From positions 1,428,501 to 1,492,500 of the forward strand of contig NC_084934.1 in NCBI RefSeq assembly GCF_958298935.1: 64,000 nucleotides of DNA, in the 5' to 3' direction. Both the position numbers and the translations under genes were made by a program. Within the stretch, counting starts at the first letter, position 1. Every line of letters begins with the position of its first letter. Shown here piece after piece: positions 1 through 9,929 of this stretch. The stretch comes from Phragmites australis (taxonomy: Eukaryota > Streptophyta > Magnoliopsida > Poales > Poaceae). The notes below the pieces were generated by a model. That model did not search any database and was not told where the DNA came from. It saw only the letters and a program-made list of their open reading frames with translations.

Positions 1-300
1 CCGCAGGGGCGCGGCGGCGGCGGGCCGAGGCGGCGGAGGGGCGCGGCGGCGGAGTGGAGGCGGCGGGCCGAGGCGGCGCTGGCGGCGGAGGGGCGCGGCG
101 GCGGATGGGCGCGGGGGCGCTGGCGGCGGAGGCGGGGCGGCGGCGCTGGCAGCGGGGGGGGGGGGGGGCCGAGGCGGCGGTGCTGGCGGCTCCAGCGGCG
201 GCGGGCCGAGGCGGCGGCGGACGGGGGGCGGGGGCGGGCCGAGGCGGCGGCGGCAGGAGGGGAGTCGCCCGCGGGACAGTTTTCGATCTGTCCCCGCGCG
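1..300. repeat. GGC/GGCGGC-rich low-complexity stretch
   Basis: Almost entirely imperfect GCGGCGG and GGCCGAGGCGG repeats, with a G run near 160-168. In the complete CACTA copy at 14592 the equivalent position, just inside the subterminal block, holds a captured GC-rich gene. This stretch may therefore be the start of a captured GC-rich exon on the minus strand, but it is too repetitive to translate with confidence. The open frames here are glycine/alanine/arginine strings expected from composition alone. Confidence 0.6.
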
Positions 301-328
301 CGGGGTGGGGAAACCCTATATTCGCTGC

Positions 329-460
329 TTTGCCGAGTGTGAGATCTTTGCCGAGTGTCAAATCTGGAACACTCGGCAAATAACTGGTTTGCCGAGTGTG
401 AGAGCAAGGCACTCGGCAAACAATGGTTTACCGAGTGTAAAACAAAGACACTCGGCAAAC
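329..460. repeat. CACTA subterminal repeat block, left side of copy 1
   Basis: Contains TTTGCCGAGTGT at 329, 348, 390 and (as TTTACCGAGTGT) near 427, alternating with ACACTCGGCAAA-type copies, so neighbouring motifs can pair as short hairpins. This arrangement marks the ends of grass CACTA elements, where the encoded DNA-binding protein is thought to bind. Confidence 0.8.
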
Positions 461-490
461 ACCTGAAATTTTTTTTGACTAAATATTCAC

Positions 491-1400
491 TTAATGAATT
501 AGAAATAGCAAACAGACCCAGAAAAATACCAAATTTTAACATCGAATATGCTATGTTGTATGTTGAGTGTAGAAAAATTTTCAAGGTCAAACGACGATTC
601 AAACGTCACTTCGGGTTCAAACCTAATCCGTTCCCTCTCGAAACCACGATTCTTCCTGGGAGATGCTTCGATTTCTAAGCATTGTACGTGACAACTTTTG
701 CGAAACCTTCTCAATTTTTTATATCAGCCTCTACGTATCATATCATGACATTATGGCAAGTCTCATGTTTTTCTGACTTCGTTTGCTTTTTTTAGAATTA
801 AAAAACCAATAAGCTACATGTTGCTGGTCGAGTGTTGCCGCCCAGATGTTTCAAATTTCTTTTTATTTCTTGGGTAAGGCCTAAAAATAGACTCAACAAC
901 ATGAATATGATTTTTCTACCCATTTTTGTTCATTATTTCATGTACTTGCAGATCAAATTTGACTTATATCCATTAAAAGCCTAGAAATGCACTTAATGAA
1001 TTAAAAATAGTAAACGGACCCAGAAAAATGCCAAATTTTAACATCGAATATGCTATGTTGTATGTTGAGTGTAGAAAAAGTTTCAAGGTCAAACAACGAT
1101 TCAAACGTCACTTCGGGTTCAAACCTGATCCGTTCCCTCTCCAAACCATGATTCTTCCTCGGAGATGTTTCGGTTTCTAAGCATCGTATGTGACAACTTT
1201 TGCGAAACCTTCTCAATTTTTTATCTCAGTCTCTACATATCATATCATGACACTATGGCAAGTCTCATATTTTTCTACCGATTTTTGTTCGTTATTTTAT
1301 GTACTTGCAGATCAAATTTGACTTATACACATCAAATAATTTCTTATGAAAAAGAGTTGTCCATAAAGTTAGATTTCGATGGAACATAGCAAACATGTTA
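491..1400 (-). repeat. Two tandem ~500-bp internal units of CACTA copy 1
   Basis: A unit starting CTTAATGAAT at 491 recurs at 992, a spacing of 501 bp. The same unit occurs in the opposite orientation in the complete CACTA copy (15172-15960) with 500-bp spacing. Each unit holds one 216-nt open frame on the element's sense strand: here 499-714 and 1001-1216 on the minus strand. Both are uninterrupted, and they encode closely similar 71-residue peptides rich in Arg, Phe and Ser. No known domain is recognised. Frame retention may be chance or may reflect an old coding exon. See findings. Confidence 0.65.
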
Positions 1401-1890
1401 TCCATCCAAGAATCGCCAAATGAAGTCGCTTTTTTTTCCACCACTTCTCACTATGCTACCAGCTACCTCCTCTGATGCACTTAACGATGAACCAAGCAAA
1501 ACCTATAGATCAGAAGGGCAGCTTAGTGTGTCAAGCTGATCTGCTTTTGCTTCTTCCACTTGGCAAGCATTGAAAATTCCTTCTTTGTCTGGATGACAGC
1601 TGGAATGATAGTATATAGTCGAGAAATTCCTTTTTTAAGGCAAGGAAGAAGAATTGTTATTCTCTTTCAGAGCACAACTGATTCCAAGGGCCGCTCCCAG
1701 GAGTCCACATCTGCTGCATCTCAATCTTGAAGCATGACTGAATTCTAACTCCAAGTTCATAACAATATCATCCTTAAACCATACTGTAGTAGTATCAGAA
1801 TCGATGTGTGGCGGCCTTTGGTTGGTTGTTATTACGAGAAAGAAAAGAGAATAAAAGGAAACCAAAAAAAAAATAAAGAAAAAAAAATAG

Positions 1891-2043
1891 TTTGCCGAGT
1901 GCTTAATATCGAGCACTCGGCAAACATTTATGTTTGCCGAGTGTCCGTTAGACGACACTCGTCAAAGGGGCGACTCGCCGTCAGCCGCCGAACGGAGGGA
2001 CACGTGGCGCGTTGTTTGCCGAGTGCCCGAATTCGCCGAGTGG
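1891..2043. repeat. CACTA subterminal repeat block, right side of copy 1
   Basis: TTTGCCGAGTG motifs at 1891, 1936 and about 2015, with reverse copies near 1913 and 1955. The block is the reverse complement of the start of the complete element at 14592. It ends without the terminal CCGGTAGTG and is joined to gypsy retroelement sequence at about 2044. Confidence 0.75.
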
Positions 2044-2085
2044 AAGTGGCAGAATTCGGGGACGAATTCCTTTAAGGGGGGAGAA
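2044..2085 (+). mobile_element. 3' internal tail and polypurine tract of a Ty3/gypsy element
   Basis: The sequence AGAATTCGGGGACGAATTCC, followed by AAGGGGGGAGAA immediately before a TG-starting LTR, is the usual 3' end of a grass Ty3/gypsy polyprotein region plus its polypurine tract (2074-2085). Only about 40 bp of internal sequence remains. Upstream it is replaced by the CACTA end. Confidence 0.7.
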
Positions 2086-2360
2086 TGTAATACCGGATTT
2101 TTTTTTGAGAGAGAAAAAAAAGAGAGATTTGACCAAAAATTTGACTTTTTGATCCGTTACTCGTATGGACGATCGGAGACCGTGGTTGCGTTCATCTCGT
2201 CGAGATGAACCCATTTTGCTATTCATATGTCCGTTCCGGGCACTTTGAGACCCGTAGCGAGCCCAATAAATTTAGACCGTTCATTGTTTAAAAAAAATAA
2301 AAAAAGAAAGATAAGTATCGGATGGATCGCCTGATCCATCCAGACACTTCTTGTGCTCGC

Positions 2361-2408
<48 letters not shown>

Positions 2409-4313
2409 CGTGCGCTGTGTGTGCTGCTCGCCGTCCACCAGGCTAGCCCAGCATACCGTCGCCGGCCTGCGCACCGCCGCCGCCGCTGCTGCGCGCGCCA
2501 CTGTCGTGCACCGTCGCCGTTGCCGCGTGCCGCCCTGCGCCTCGCCGAGCGCCACCCCGCCTGCTACGCGCGCCGTGCGTTGCCGAGCCGCCGTCGCGCT
2601 GTGCTGCTGCGTTGCTGCCGCGCGCCGCCGTGGTCTCCCGCTCTCCCTGTGTACTGACCGAGTGATAGAGAAGAAGCAAGCAAAACCAGCGCAGGAAGAA
2701 GAAGCCAGTAAGAAAAGGAAGAAGGAGAAAAGAAAAAAAAAAGAAAAAGAAGAAAAGGGGAATTTTTTTTTGGAAATTTCGGAATTTCGTTGGATTCGTC
2801 GTCAATCCTTCGAAGGTGATTTCTCGGTAATTTCTGGATGTTTGTGGTTGGATTAAATCAAATCAATCAATTCCTGTCGTATTATTTCATGTGATCAATA
2901 GTCTGTTTCGTTTCGATAATTGTTATTGATTCGAAGATACGATATCCGAGTCGAAGTATTCTTTTCGTTCATCGGAGCAAAGTCTAATTAGTGAGAGCTT
3001 TGGTTCGACTCTGAATTGGAAATAGTATATCATTTCATGTGATACAGTTTTCTGTATAGTTTTCTGAAATATAGGCGTACCGATGGCGTTGACGTTATTC
3101 CTTTTCGGTAATTGGTTTAGGTGCTTTTGGCGTATTAGCGTGCGTCCTCTTCTACTTTGTCGTTGTGGTGTCGTTGTGCTAATGGTGTGTTTGTTCAGGT
3201 GGTGCAACCTCACGTCACGACTAGTGCCCGGCTTCATCGTCGGTAAAGGCAAGTGATTGTAGTGAATGGCTACGCTTTAACCTCTTATTGATTGCCTACA
3301 TTCCTTAATTACAATGCATTCATCTAATCTGAATAACTGATGATGAGATGGTTACTATGTTGTTTACGTTTCCAGAAGTTTACTCGATGATTGATTTATG
3401 AAGTGCAGTAAGCACGATATGCCATTATGCAGTTGTTCATTATTGTTTTATGCAATGTTTTATTTCGAAGTCTCAAGCATATTCTGGGAGTTATGATAGT
3501 TATGCTTGAAGCACGTCATACATATATATCTCATGCATTGGAAGTTTGTCGTCGTCTTCTGGTCGCGACCGTACCGGTACTGTACCATATGTTACCCGAG
3601 GAGGGGTACGGTGCACACCCTTACGTTACCCGAGGAGGGGTAAGGGTGAGGAGAGCATGTCATGTGCATGGTTATGTCTTCTTACGAAATTCAATGGGTT
3701 ATTCGCATCAAATCTTATTTCCTTTAGTTAGCTTGTATATAGATATATATGCGGCTCTGAAGGCTTATACCAACCGAATGTTAAAATGATTAATGTTATC
3801 GTTGGACTTGCTTAGTCATAATTATTTCTCCTAGTGTTGGCGGTCTGTTTCATTACTAGTTTCTATTTAGAATTGTTAGCACATTCATCTGTGGCTAAAT
3901 AGCTTTTGTAAAGTACCTTTCACTTGCTAAGATTTTCGAATCTCACCCGTGCTTTCTTTCAGGTTCCTTTTGAGGTGTCTATCGCTTGCGGGATGGGTAG
4001 CTACACGTCGCCTGCACGTTTACCTTCTCTCTTGGGCTAAACTTGATGCCCCGTTAGATTTTATCTTTTGCCCTGTAATGTATACAGCGAGTTTGATGGT
4101 GGTTCAGTTGTTTGGTCGAGGCTTATACCTCGTTTGCTAGGATCTTTATCTTGCTAGTGTGATACTCTATATCTGTTTTGTTTGGTTTGTTGTTGCCTGT
4201 TATACCTCCACTTTCTGGGGAGGTGCTGCTGAATTTTTTTCCTCAGCTTTCGGTAGATTTTGTAGGTTGGCCTAAGTGACCCTCCGGACTTGTTTTGGTC
4301 CCGGGGTGTTACA
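2086..4313 (+). mobile_element. Ty3/gypsy-type long terminal repeat
   Basis: Starts TGTAATACCGG directly after a polypurine tract and ends CCGGGGTGTTACA, so the ends are short inverted repeats bounded by TG and CA. The length of about 2.2 kb fits the large LTRs of Tekay/Del-like chromoviruses in grasses; that lineage is inferred from the end sequence, not from a coding domain. It includes a (TC)n tract at 2364-2405 and a GC-rich stretch to 2650. No 5-bp target duplication can be checked because the 5' part of the element is absent. The next bases, CCTAGG at 4314, begin a different sequence. Confidence 0.75.
2364..2405. repeat. (TC)n microsatellite
   Basis: About 21 uninterrupted TC dinucleotides inside the gypsy LTR. 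It generates Ser-Leu and Leu-Ser repeat frames that are not genes. Confidence 0.95.
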
Positions 4314-4323
4314 CCTAGGTTGC

Positions 4324-5428
4324 CATCGGCTCACCCGTTCGTCTCCACCATGTCCTTCCGCCCGTCTGCCCTCAAACACAGTAGCTGCTACGTGCTTGAC
4401 TGCCGCCACGGCTGCGCCCTCCTCTACAACCTCGATGCCATGTAATTCATCACCTGGGACCCGATCACCGGTGACTAACACCACATCCACGAGGTGCCCC
4501 AGTCTGACAGGTACAACAACACCATGATGTTCTACTCCATGGGCAAGGGCTGCAACCACCGCGACTGCAACAAGGGACCCTTCCTCGTGGCCTTCCTGGG
4601 CATCTGCGACTCCGACGCGCACGCATGCCTCTACTCGTCCGAGACCAGCACTAATAGCGCACCAACCTCCATCGTCCTCCTCGATCTCGACCGATACTAC
4701 CCGCCGCTCTCGTCGGGGACGCAGTCTACTTCGATGGTGAGTTTGCAATCCTCTTGTGGATTGTGGTACGACCTAGGCGGGCAGGGCCTGTCGCCAACTC
4801 GACTGCCACGGCGGCCCCTTCCTCGTGGCCTTCGTTGGCACCACCTCGGACGGGCTCATGTCCTCCTGCGTATACTCGTCGGAGGCCGCCGCCTGGAGCG
4901 ACACGACCTCCGTTGAGAACTCCGACAATTTCATCGTCGACATGATGCCCGCCGCCCTCGTGGGGAACACGCTCTACTTCAACTCTCAACAGAGCCGAGG
5001 GAGAATCGTGGAGTATGACTTTGGCGCGCCGCGACGACTATCGTTCATCAACCCGCCGTCGTTCAGGTACCTCCTCGGCACTGTCCTAAGTCCGTACCTC
5101 GGCGGCACTGTCCTCATGCCCTCGGAGGGCGGCGGGCTGGGGTTCGCCAGCATGCACAGATCCTGCCTCCACCTGTGGGCAAGGGAGGCCGGCCCCAACG
5201 GAACCGCGGCATGGGCGCAACAAGGATACATTGAGCTCGCGACACTGCTCCCAGAGCATGCCCTCCGGCGCGCTGATGCGGTTGGCTTCGTGGAGGGTCT
5301 CGGTGTCATTTTCGTCAGTACAGATGATGGCGTCTTCATAATTGAGCTCAAGTCACACCGAGTAGGGAAGGTGTCGAGCTGGGGAAGCATCTACGCTGCC
5401 ATTCCTTACATGAGCTTCTATACTCCAG
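4324..5428 (+). pseudogene. Broken F-box-type (F-box-associated domain) gene, two overlapping segments
   Basis: Translation gives the C-terminal type seen in the large grass F-box families: WDPITGD, a CLYSSET or CVYSSEA core, ALVGNTLYF, GGGLGF and a terminal PYMSFYTP. Such proteins are substrate receptors of SCF ubiquitin ligases; the F-box itself is not visible here. Segment A (about 4324-4738) has in-frame stops at 4443-4445 and 4476-4478. Segment B (about 4798-5428) is in another frame and repeats the GPFLVAF region of segment A, so the locus looks like a duplication or a join of two paralogues. Segment B is open for 204 codons from an internal ATG at 4825 and ends at a good splice donor, CCAG/GTATTT (5429). 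No continuing exon was recognised downstream. The captured gene at 16316-18554 appears to be a relative. I call it a pseudogene because of the stops and frame change. Confidence 0.6.
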
Positions 5429-6921
5429 GTATTTCTTAAGAATATCGAGTTTATAAAAACAATCAGGGAATCGTAATCTCATATGCACTGACTCACTCCC
5501 TGCTTAATTTTCATTGGGATCAACTTGTGAATGATAATTCTTAAAGTGGTTAGACATAACTTTCAACTTGTAGGCTGTAGCACACATCCCAAACGGACCG
5601 AATCAAGTAAATGTGTCAAATTTCATACCTCTAGGTTTGAATCTTAAGTTATGGAATGATTATAAGTGTATCTTTTCAGATCTTCTTATGGGCTGATCGG
5701 CACTTTCATAAAACGCAGGGATTCATTCATCAGCAAGAACCTTGTGCTGTTGGCTTCTGGCAGAGCTGATGCTTTAGTTTCTTTGTTTTCAGTTGATCTG
5801 TTCAAGCAAGAATAGAGCTAGTAATCATGGTCAACTTAGTAAGTTCTGTTTCCAGTCGGTCAATCAGTTGTCTCTTCTTGCTGAAGTTTTTGGGATTGTG
5901 GCCCAAGATCTCTGACAGGTTTACATTCCTGCTTTTTTTTTATTAATGTTCATTACATGCTTATCATGCCTACTTGAAATTGAATCAGTCCCACTTTCCT
6001 GAAAAACGAACCTGTGTGGTTTATTAGTATCGTTTCACTTCCATCCCTAAATTTAGTTTCAGTATCTATCCAGGCATATGCTTCGAATTGACAGTATATG
6101 AGTGATAGTTAAGTTTCGGTACACTAGGTTGTTCAGATTCAGTATATGAGTAATAGCTTAGTTTCAGTAGAATTGACGTTATATGAGTGAGTAAATGTTC
6201 ATTTCATGTTTGACAATCCCACTTTGAACTGATAGATTAAATACACCTTTTTCCCCTGAAAAATGAACCTGGATGATTTTGTTTTAGCATCATTTACTTC
6301 CATGCATGAAAGTAATTTCAGTATCTACACTTGGAACTGAAAATATTTGAGTGATACAATTTCAGTGCACTAGGTTGTTCATATAGCTAACAAAATGGTA
6401 AATATACAAAACAAACATGTAAATGAAATTAGGAGCTAAAACTTCTGGAAAAATTATGGGCAACAGCAATATCCTGAGTTGCATCAAGGTTGAGAGGTAT
6501 GATGTGCTCTTGTTCTTACAGTAGTTTGAAAAGATTGTGAGAGTGATCCTTGGATCCTCTTTTGCCTGACAAAGATAACTAGTTCAATGCTCATGCTGTG
6601 CATTTCTACGGATAAAGAAATCCATATCACTTGTACCTTTCTTGTAACTCAAAATTGTTCTGGTGTTGGCCTCTTGCCTAGCTGATGCTTTGAGGTGGTT
6701 TATTTTTATTGGGCACTTTAACTAAATAATAATAAGGCATCATGGTCAATTATGGTTCTTCTCGTCCAATTTTTTGTGACCGTGACTCTGAGAGCTATGT
6801 TCATGTTCACATTTCAGCTATCCTAGTTAACATTTTAATCTTGCTTGACAAGGCCACTTTGGAACTTAAGGTTTACTTTTTCTCTTGAAAAATCATTATG
6901 TGTGTTCCGGTTTCAATTTTA

Positions 6922-7072
6922 GGTCCTGTTTGTTTGGGCTTCTACAAGCTGAGGCTTCTCCAGAAGCCTGCTTCCAGTACAAGCACATCCAAACTTGCTT
7001 CTGGCTTCTGTAGTAGTAAAGACTGCTTTTGCTTCTCAGAAACCACAAACAGAAGCCCAAAAAAACAGGGTC
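6922..7072. mobile_element. Tourist-like MITE (PIF/Harbinger type)
   Basis: 151 bp with terminal inverted repeats GGTCCTGTTTGTTTGGGCTT and, from the other end, GACCCTGTTTTTTTGGGCTT. It is flanked by TTA on both sides (6919-6921 and 7073-7075), the 3-bp target duplication typical of PIF/Harbinger elements. The interior is rich in GCTTCT/AGAAGC and can fold on itself. It carries no gene. Confidence 0.8.
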
Positions 7073-7414
7073 TTATTCCTTAAATAAGGTTGTTCCAGTA
7101 CTATTAAGGCTTTTCAGGATACATTTTGAACTGAAACATATTAGAATTCCTTTAGCAAGGTTGTCTAAGTCCTAGTGTCAACCTTTTCTGGTCTATGCAT
7201 GGACCTGAAAATATTTTAGTCAGTTTCAGCCTTTCTGGGCAAAATGGCATACAGTTTGAGAGAATATCAGGTCATACAGTAAGCAAAGTTTCGATTAGTG
7301 ACATCAAGAAAACATCAATGATGATTCCTGTCATTCAGAAGAATGGATATATGACATTGCCACGTTGAGTTATGCTTGCCTAATTTTTTAGGTTCAACTT
7401 GTTAAGTAAAGCTT

Positions 7415-7511
7415 GTATATTGTTTTTCTCTCACCATGAATACAGTGACAAATCATTTGCTAATTTCTAATGGCATTTAGCATGTATATTGTTTTTCTCT
7501 CACCATGAATA
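7415..7511 (+). repeat. 28-bp direct repeat, two copies
   Basis: Identical 28-bp copies at 7415-7442 and 7484-7511, starting GTATATTGTTTTTCTCTCAC, with 69-bp periodicity. Probably a small local duplication in non-coding DNA. Confidence 0.85.
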
Positions 7512-8192
7512 TTGCATTGTAGGCACTGACCTACTTTCCTAAAAATGCTACAATTACTGAGCTACAAAAATTTCTGCATGGTAACTTTTCAAATTGTGCT
7601 AGCGTCATATTACCATCCTTAGCGAGGACAGAGTAATCCATCAACTTGAGTCTGTAGCCTGCAGGCGTTTTCAAATTTCTGCTTTGAAGTATTTTGTTTT
7701 CTGTTATGCACCCAATTAGGAAAAATAGTAAGGCGTCATTGTCACTAATGGTTCTTCTCGTTCAGTCGTTAGTGTCCGTGGCTCTGAGAACCATTTTCAG
7801 TGTCTACTTTTCAGCTTACCTTAGTGTGCAATTTTCTGTTACTTGAACACGGTTGCTTTATTCTGGTTTAAGCCTTTTTCAGGCATACCCTAGGACCTGA
7901 AAAAAATATTCTGATATCAGCCTTTTAAGGCACACACTTGGAACTGAAAGCATTCAATTTTAGTTCGGGTTCAGACTTTTACTACACTAGTTTGCTCACA
8001 TGGTGAATGAACTGAAGAATAGTTCAAACAATTCTGGGAATCAAATATGAACTAAATGTTGTTGAGCTGTCCTGTTATTCATGCATAGATTGATATAAGG
8101 AATAACTAACTACTGGGAACCATGAGCATCTGAACTACCTATCATGAAATATTATTATTCTTTGTAACCAACGTGCTTGGCTGCATCCGTTC

Positions 8193-8361
8193 TGTTGAAG
8201 TAGAATATAAACAAGACAATCGAAGAGAGACAGTATGCAAATCGGTGCCTTCATTCATTGATATTCTTGTACATTTATACAGGATGAATGGGTGTCTCTC
8301 TAATGAGGAGACATCCATTCGGGAACGGAAAGGTTGGTATAGGGAGAGATCAACCTTAACA
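8193..8361 (-). mobile_element. Putative short copia 3' LTR
   Basis: On the minus strand it begins TGTTAAGGTTGA after the purine tract ATCAAAGGAGAG and ends TTCTACTTCAACA, so the ends are TGTT...AACA inverted repeats. A TATA-like TGTATAAATG lies inside. At 169 bp it is short but within the copia range. With only one LTR present, the exact right-hand end is inferred from the terminal repeat alone. Confidence 0.5.
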
Positions 8362-9923
8362 CTCTCCTTTGATCGATTCATCCTCTGTATATTGATCAAT
8401 GAAAAACTCCTCCAAAAATTCTATGGGAAAAATATGAGAAAAAAATTGATTGTAATATGCCATTGAAAAACTCTTTGAAAACCCAGTAGAGAAAAATCTT
8501 GGGAGAAAATGATATGCTATATATGCTTGTATTGATATTACCTCGTTAAAAACCTTATATGAGAAAATTAAAGAATAAAACTCATAAAAGGAAAAATAGT
8601 GCAATATATATGATCTAATGATCATAAATATGTTATAAATTAGGGATTGACTCCCTTGAATTATGCAATTCTTGAAGTTTTCGTACGACAATTTCACGAA
8701 TACATTTCTGGAATATTAAAGTGGGCAATGACTTAGTGAATAAATATGCTAGATTTTCACATGACTTCGTTTGCAAGATATTGTGGCAATATGCTATGTG
8801 ATATTACACTTTATATAACCTATATGCATTTAAACAATACAAGCAGTATTATCTTAATAGATAATTGTGGGATATTTTGATGAATCTATATCACATAATC
8901 CTGGGATATGATTAATCATTCTGCGAAGCAATACACTCATGTGATGCTGTATATAATGTTTAGAATGATCAGTGAAAGTAGCAACTAGAGTTTTCTTTTG
9001 ATGACTTCTATCATAAAGTTGTATTATCATGTAAGAAAATGGAACCAGTCGGATAATAAGTCAACATCGGTATGACCATGTCTTGATATTCTGATAGAAT
9101 AAATCAAGATCCTTTGTACATTGGAGATATCTGGGGATATTCCATAAGCCAATCATGTCTTTTTGTTGGAGATATGTTGTGTCTAGCTAATAACTCGGTT
9201 GCAAATATAAAGTTGGGTCTGGTGTAATTTGCAAGATATCCGAGTGCTCCAGTTATTCCAGGATATGGAACTTCAGGTTCGATATCACCCCATCATTACC
9301 TTTAGATCTGAATGGATGCTTATCCATACCAAGAGATCGAATGATCATAAATGCTTTATATATGATTTTTTATGGAATATGCTCAAGTTATAGACTTAAG
9401 CAAAAACTTGCTATTACCTAAGTCTTTCATCTCAAACTCCGTCTTAAAATGATTGTTTGCCTCTTCTATATCTTGTGTAGTGAGATGATACAAAATCCAG
9501 TGAAGGATTTCTTAATGAACACACATAGACAATCATTATTTGAGTAACCCTTCAGTAAAAAGAACTCATTCAGTCAGTTGTACCATATCTTGTCTGTCTG
9601 ATTTAAGTCATATAGTGATTTTTTAGTTTTACACAATACATGTTACGATTTGCTCTTGGATTCGGAATTTTAAGCCATTCAGAGGTATATAGATATCCAA
9701 ATCTAGTAACCTATAAGAGTATGCGATCACTACATCAACTGCATGGTTAAATCCATTTATACTACTAAAATATTAGATATTGAAACTTAATTTTACACAT
9801 AACTAGAGAGTATGTTATCATCGAAAAATCGATGTCATGTCTCTGCATGAACTTTTGTGCTACAAGTCTCGCTTTATATCTTACCACCTCATTCTTTCAA
9901 ATGAATAGACCCATTTTGCTTCC
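8193..9923 (-). mobile_element. Ty1/copia relic, 3' half including 3' LTR
   Basis: Read on the minus strand, the region 9923 down to 8400 is a heavily decayed copy of the reverse transcriptase/RNase H part of a copia element. It aligns by eye with the better preserved relic at 41080-42830: both share the stretch encoding Y-K-A-R-L-V and the tRNA-like AAACCCATTTTG region. The reading frame is full of stops. A purine-rich tract precedes a putative LTR at 8361-8193. The 5' half of the element is absent, and at about 9924 the sequence switches to a plus-strand Sirevirus fragment. Confidence 0.65.
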
Positions 9924-9929
9924 AGTGAC

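Larger units (their letters stand above)
1..2043 (-). mobile_element. Partial non-autonomous CACTA element (copy 1)
   Basis: The element is recognised by two blocks of TTTGCCGAGTG motifs facing their reverse complement CACTCGGCAAA, at 329-460 and 1891-2043. Internal DNA between them matches, in reverse complement, the complete CACTA element at 14592-18873. For example, 1930-2030 corresponds to 14800-14886 of that copy. Such clustered motifs are the subterminal transposase-binding repeats of grass CACTA (En/Spm) elements. The left terminus lies outside the window. The right terminal inverted repeat (CACTACCGGA type) is missing: the subterminal block runs straight into the 3' tail of a gypsy element. 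No transposase is visible, so the copy is non-autonomous and broken. Confidence 0.8.
5440..8192. other. Non-coding AT-rich stretch downstream of the F-box relic
   Basis: No coding region is recognisable. Phrases such as TTTCAGTATCTA, GTATATGAGTGATA and TTAGTTTCAGTA recur loosely between 5900 and 8000, suggesting decayed local duplication. A perfect 28-bp direct repeat occurs at 7415-7442 and 7484-7511. The stretch may be the old intron and 3' part of the F-box gene, because a splice donor lies at 5429, but I could not place an acceptor. Confidence 0.5.

Noticed and set aside
1..383. Gly/Ala/Arg-rich open frame
   Set aside because: Low-complexity GGC repeats are open in most frames. There is no family match.
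2322..2856. Long frames with Ser-Leu repeats
   Set aside because: They arise from a TC microsatellite and GC-rich LTR sequence.
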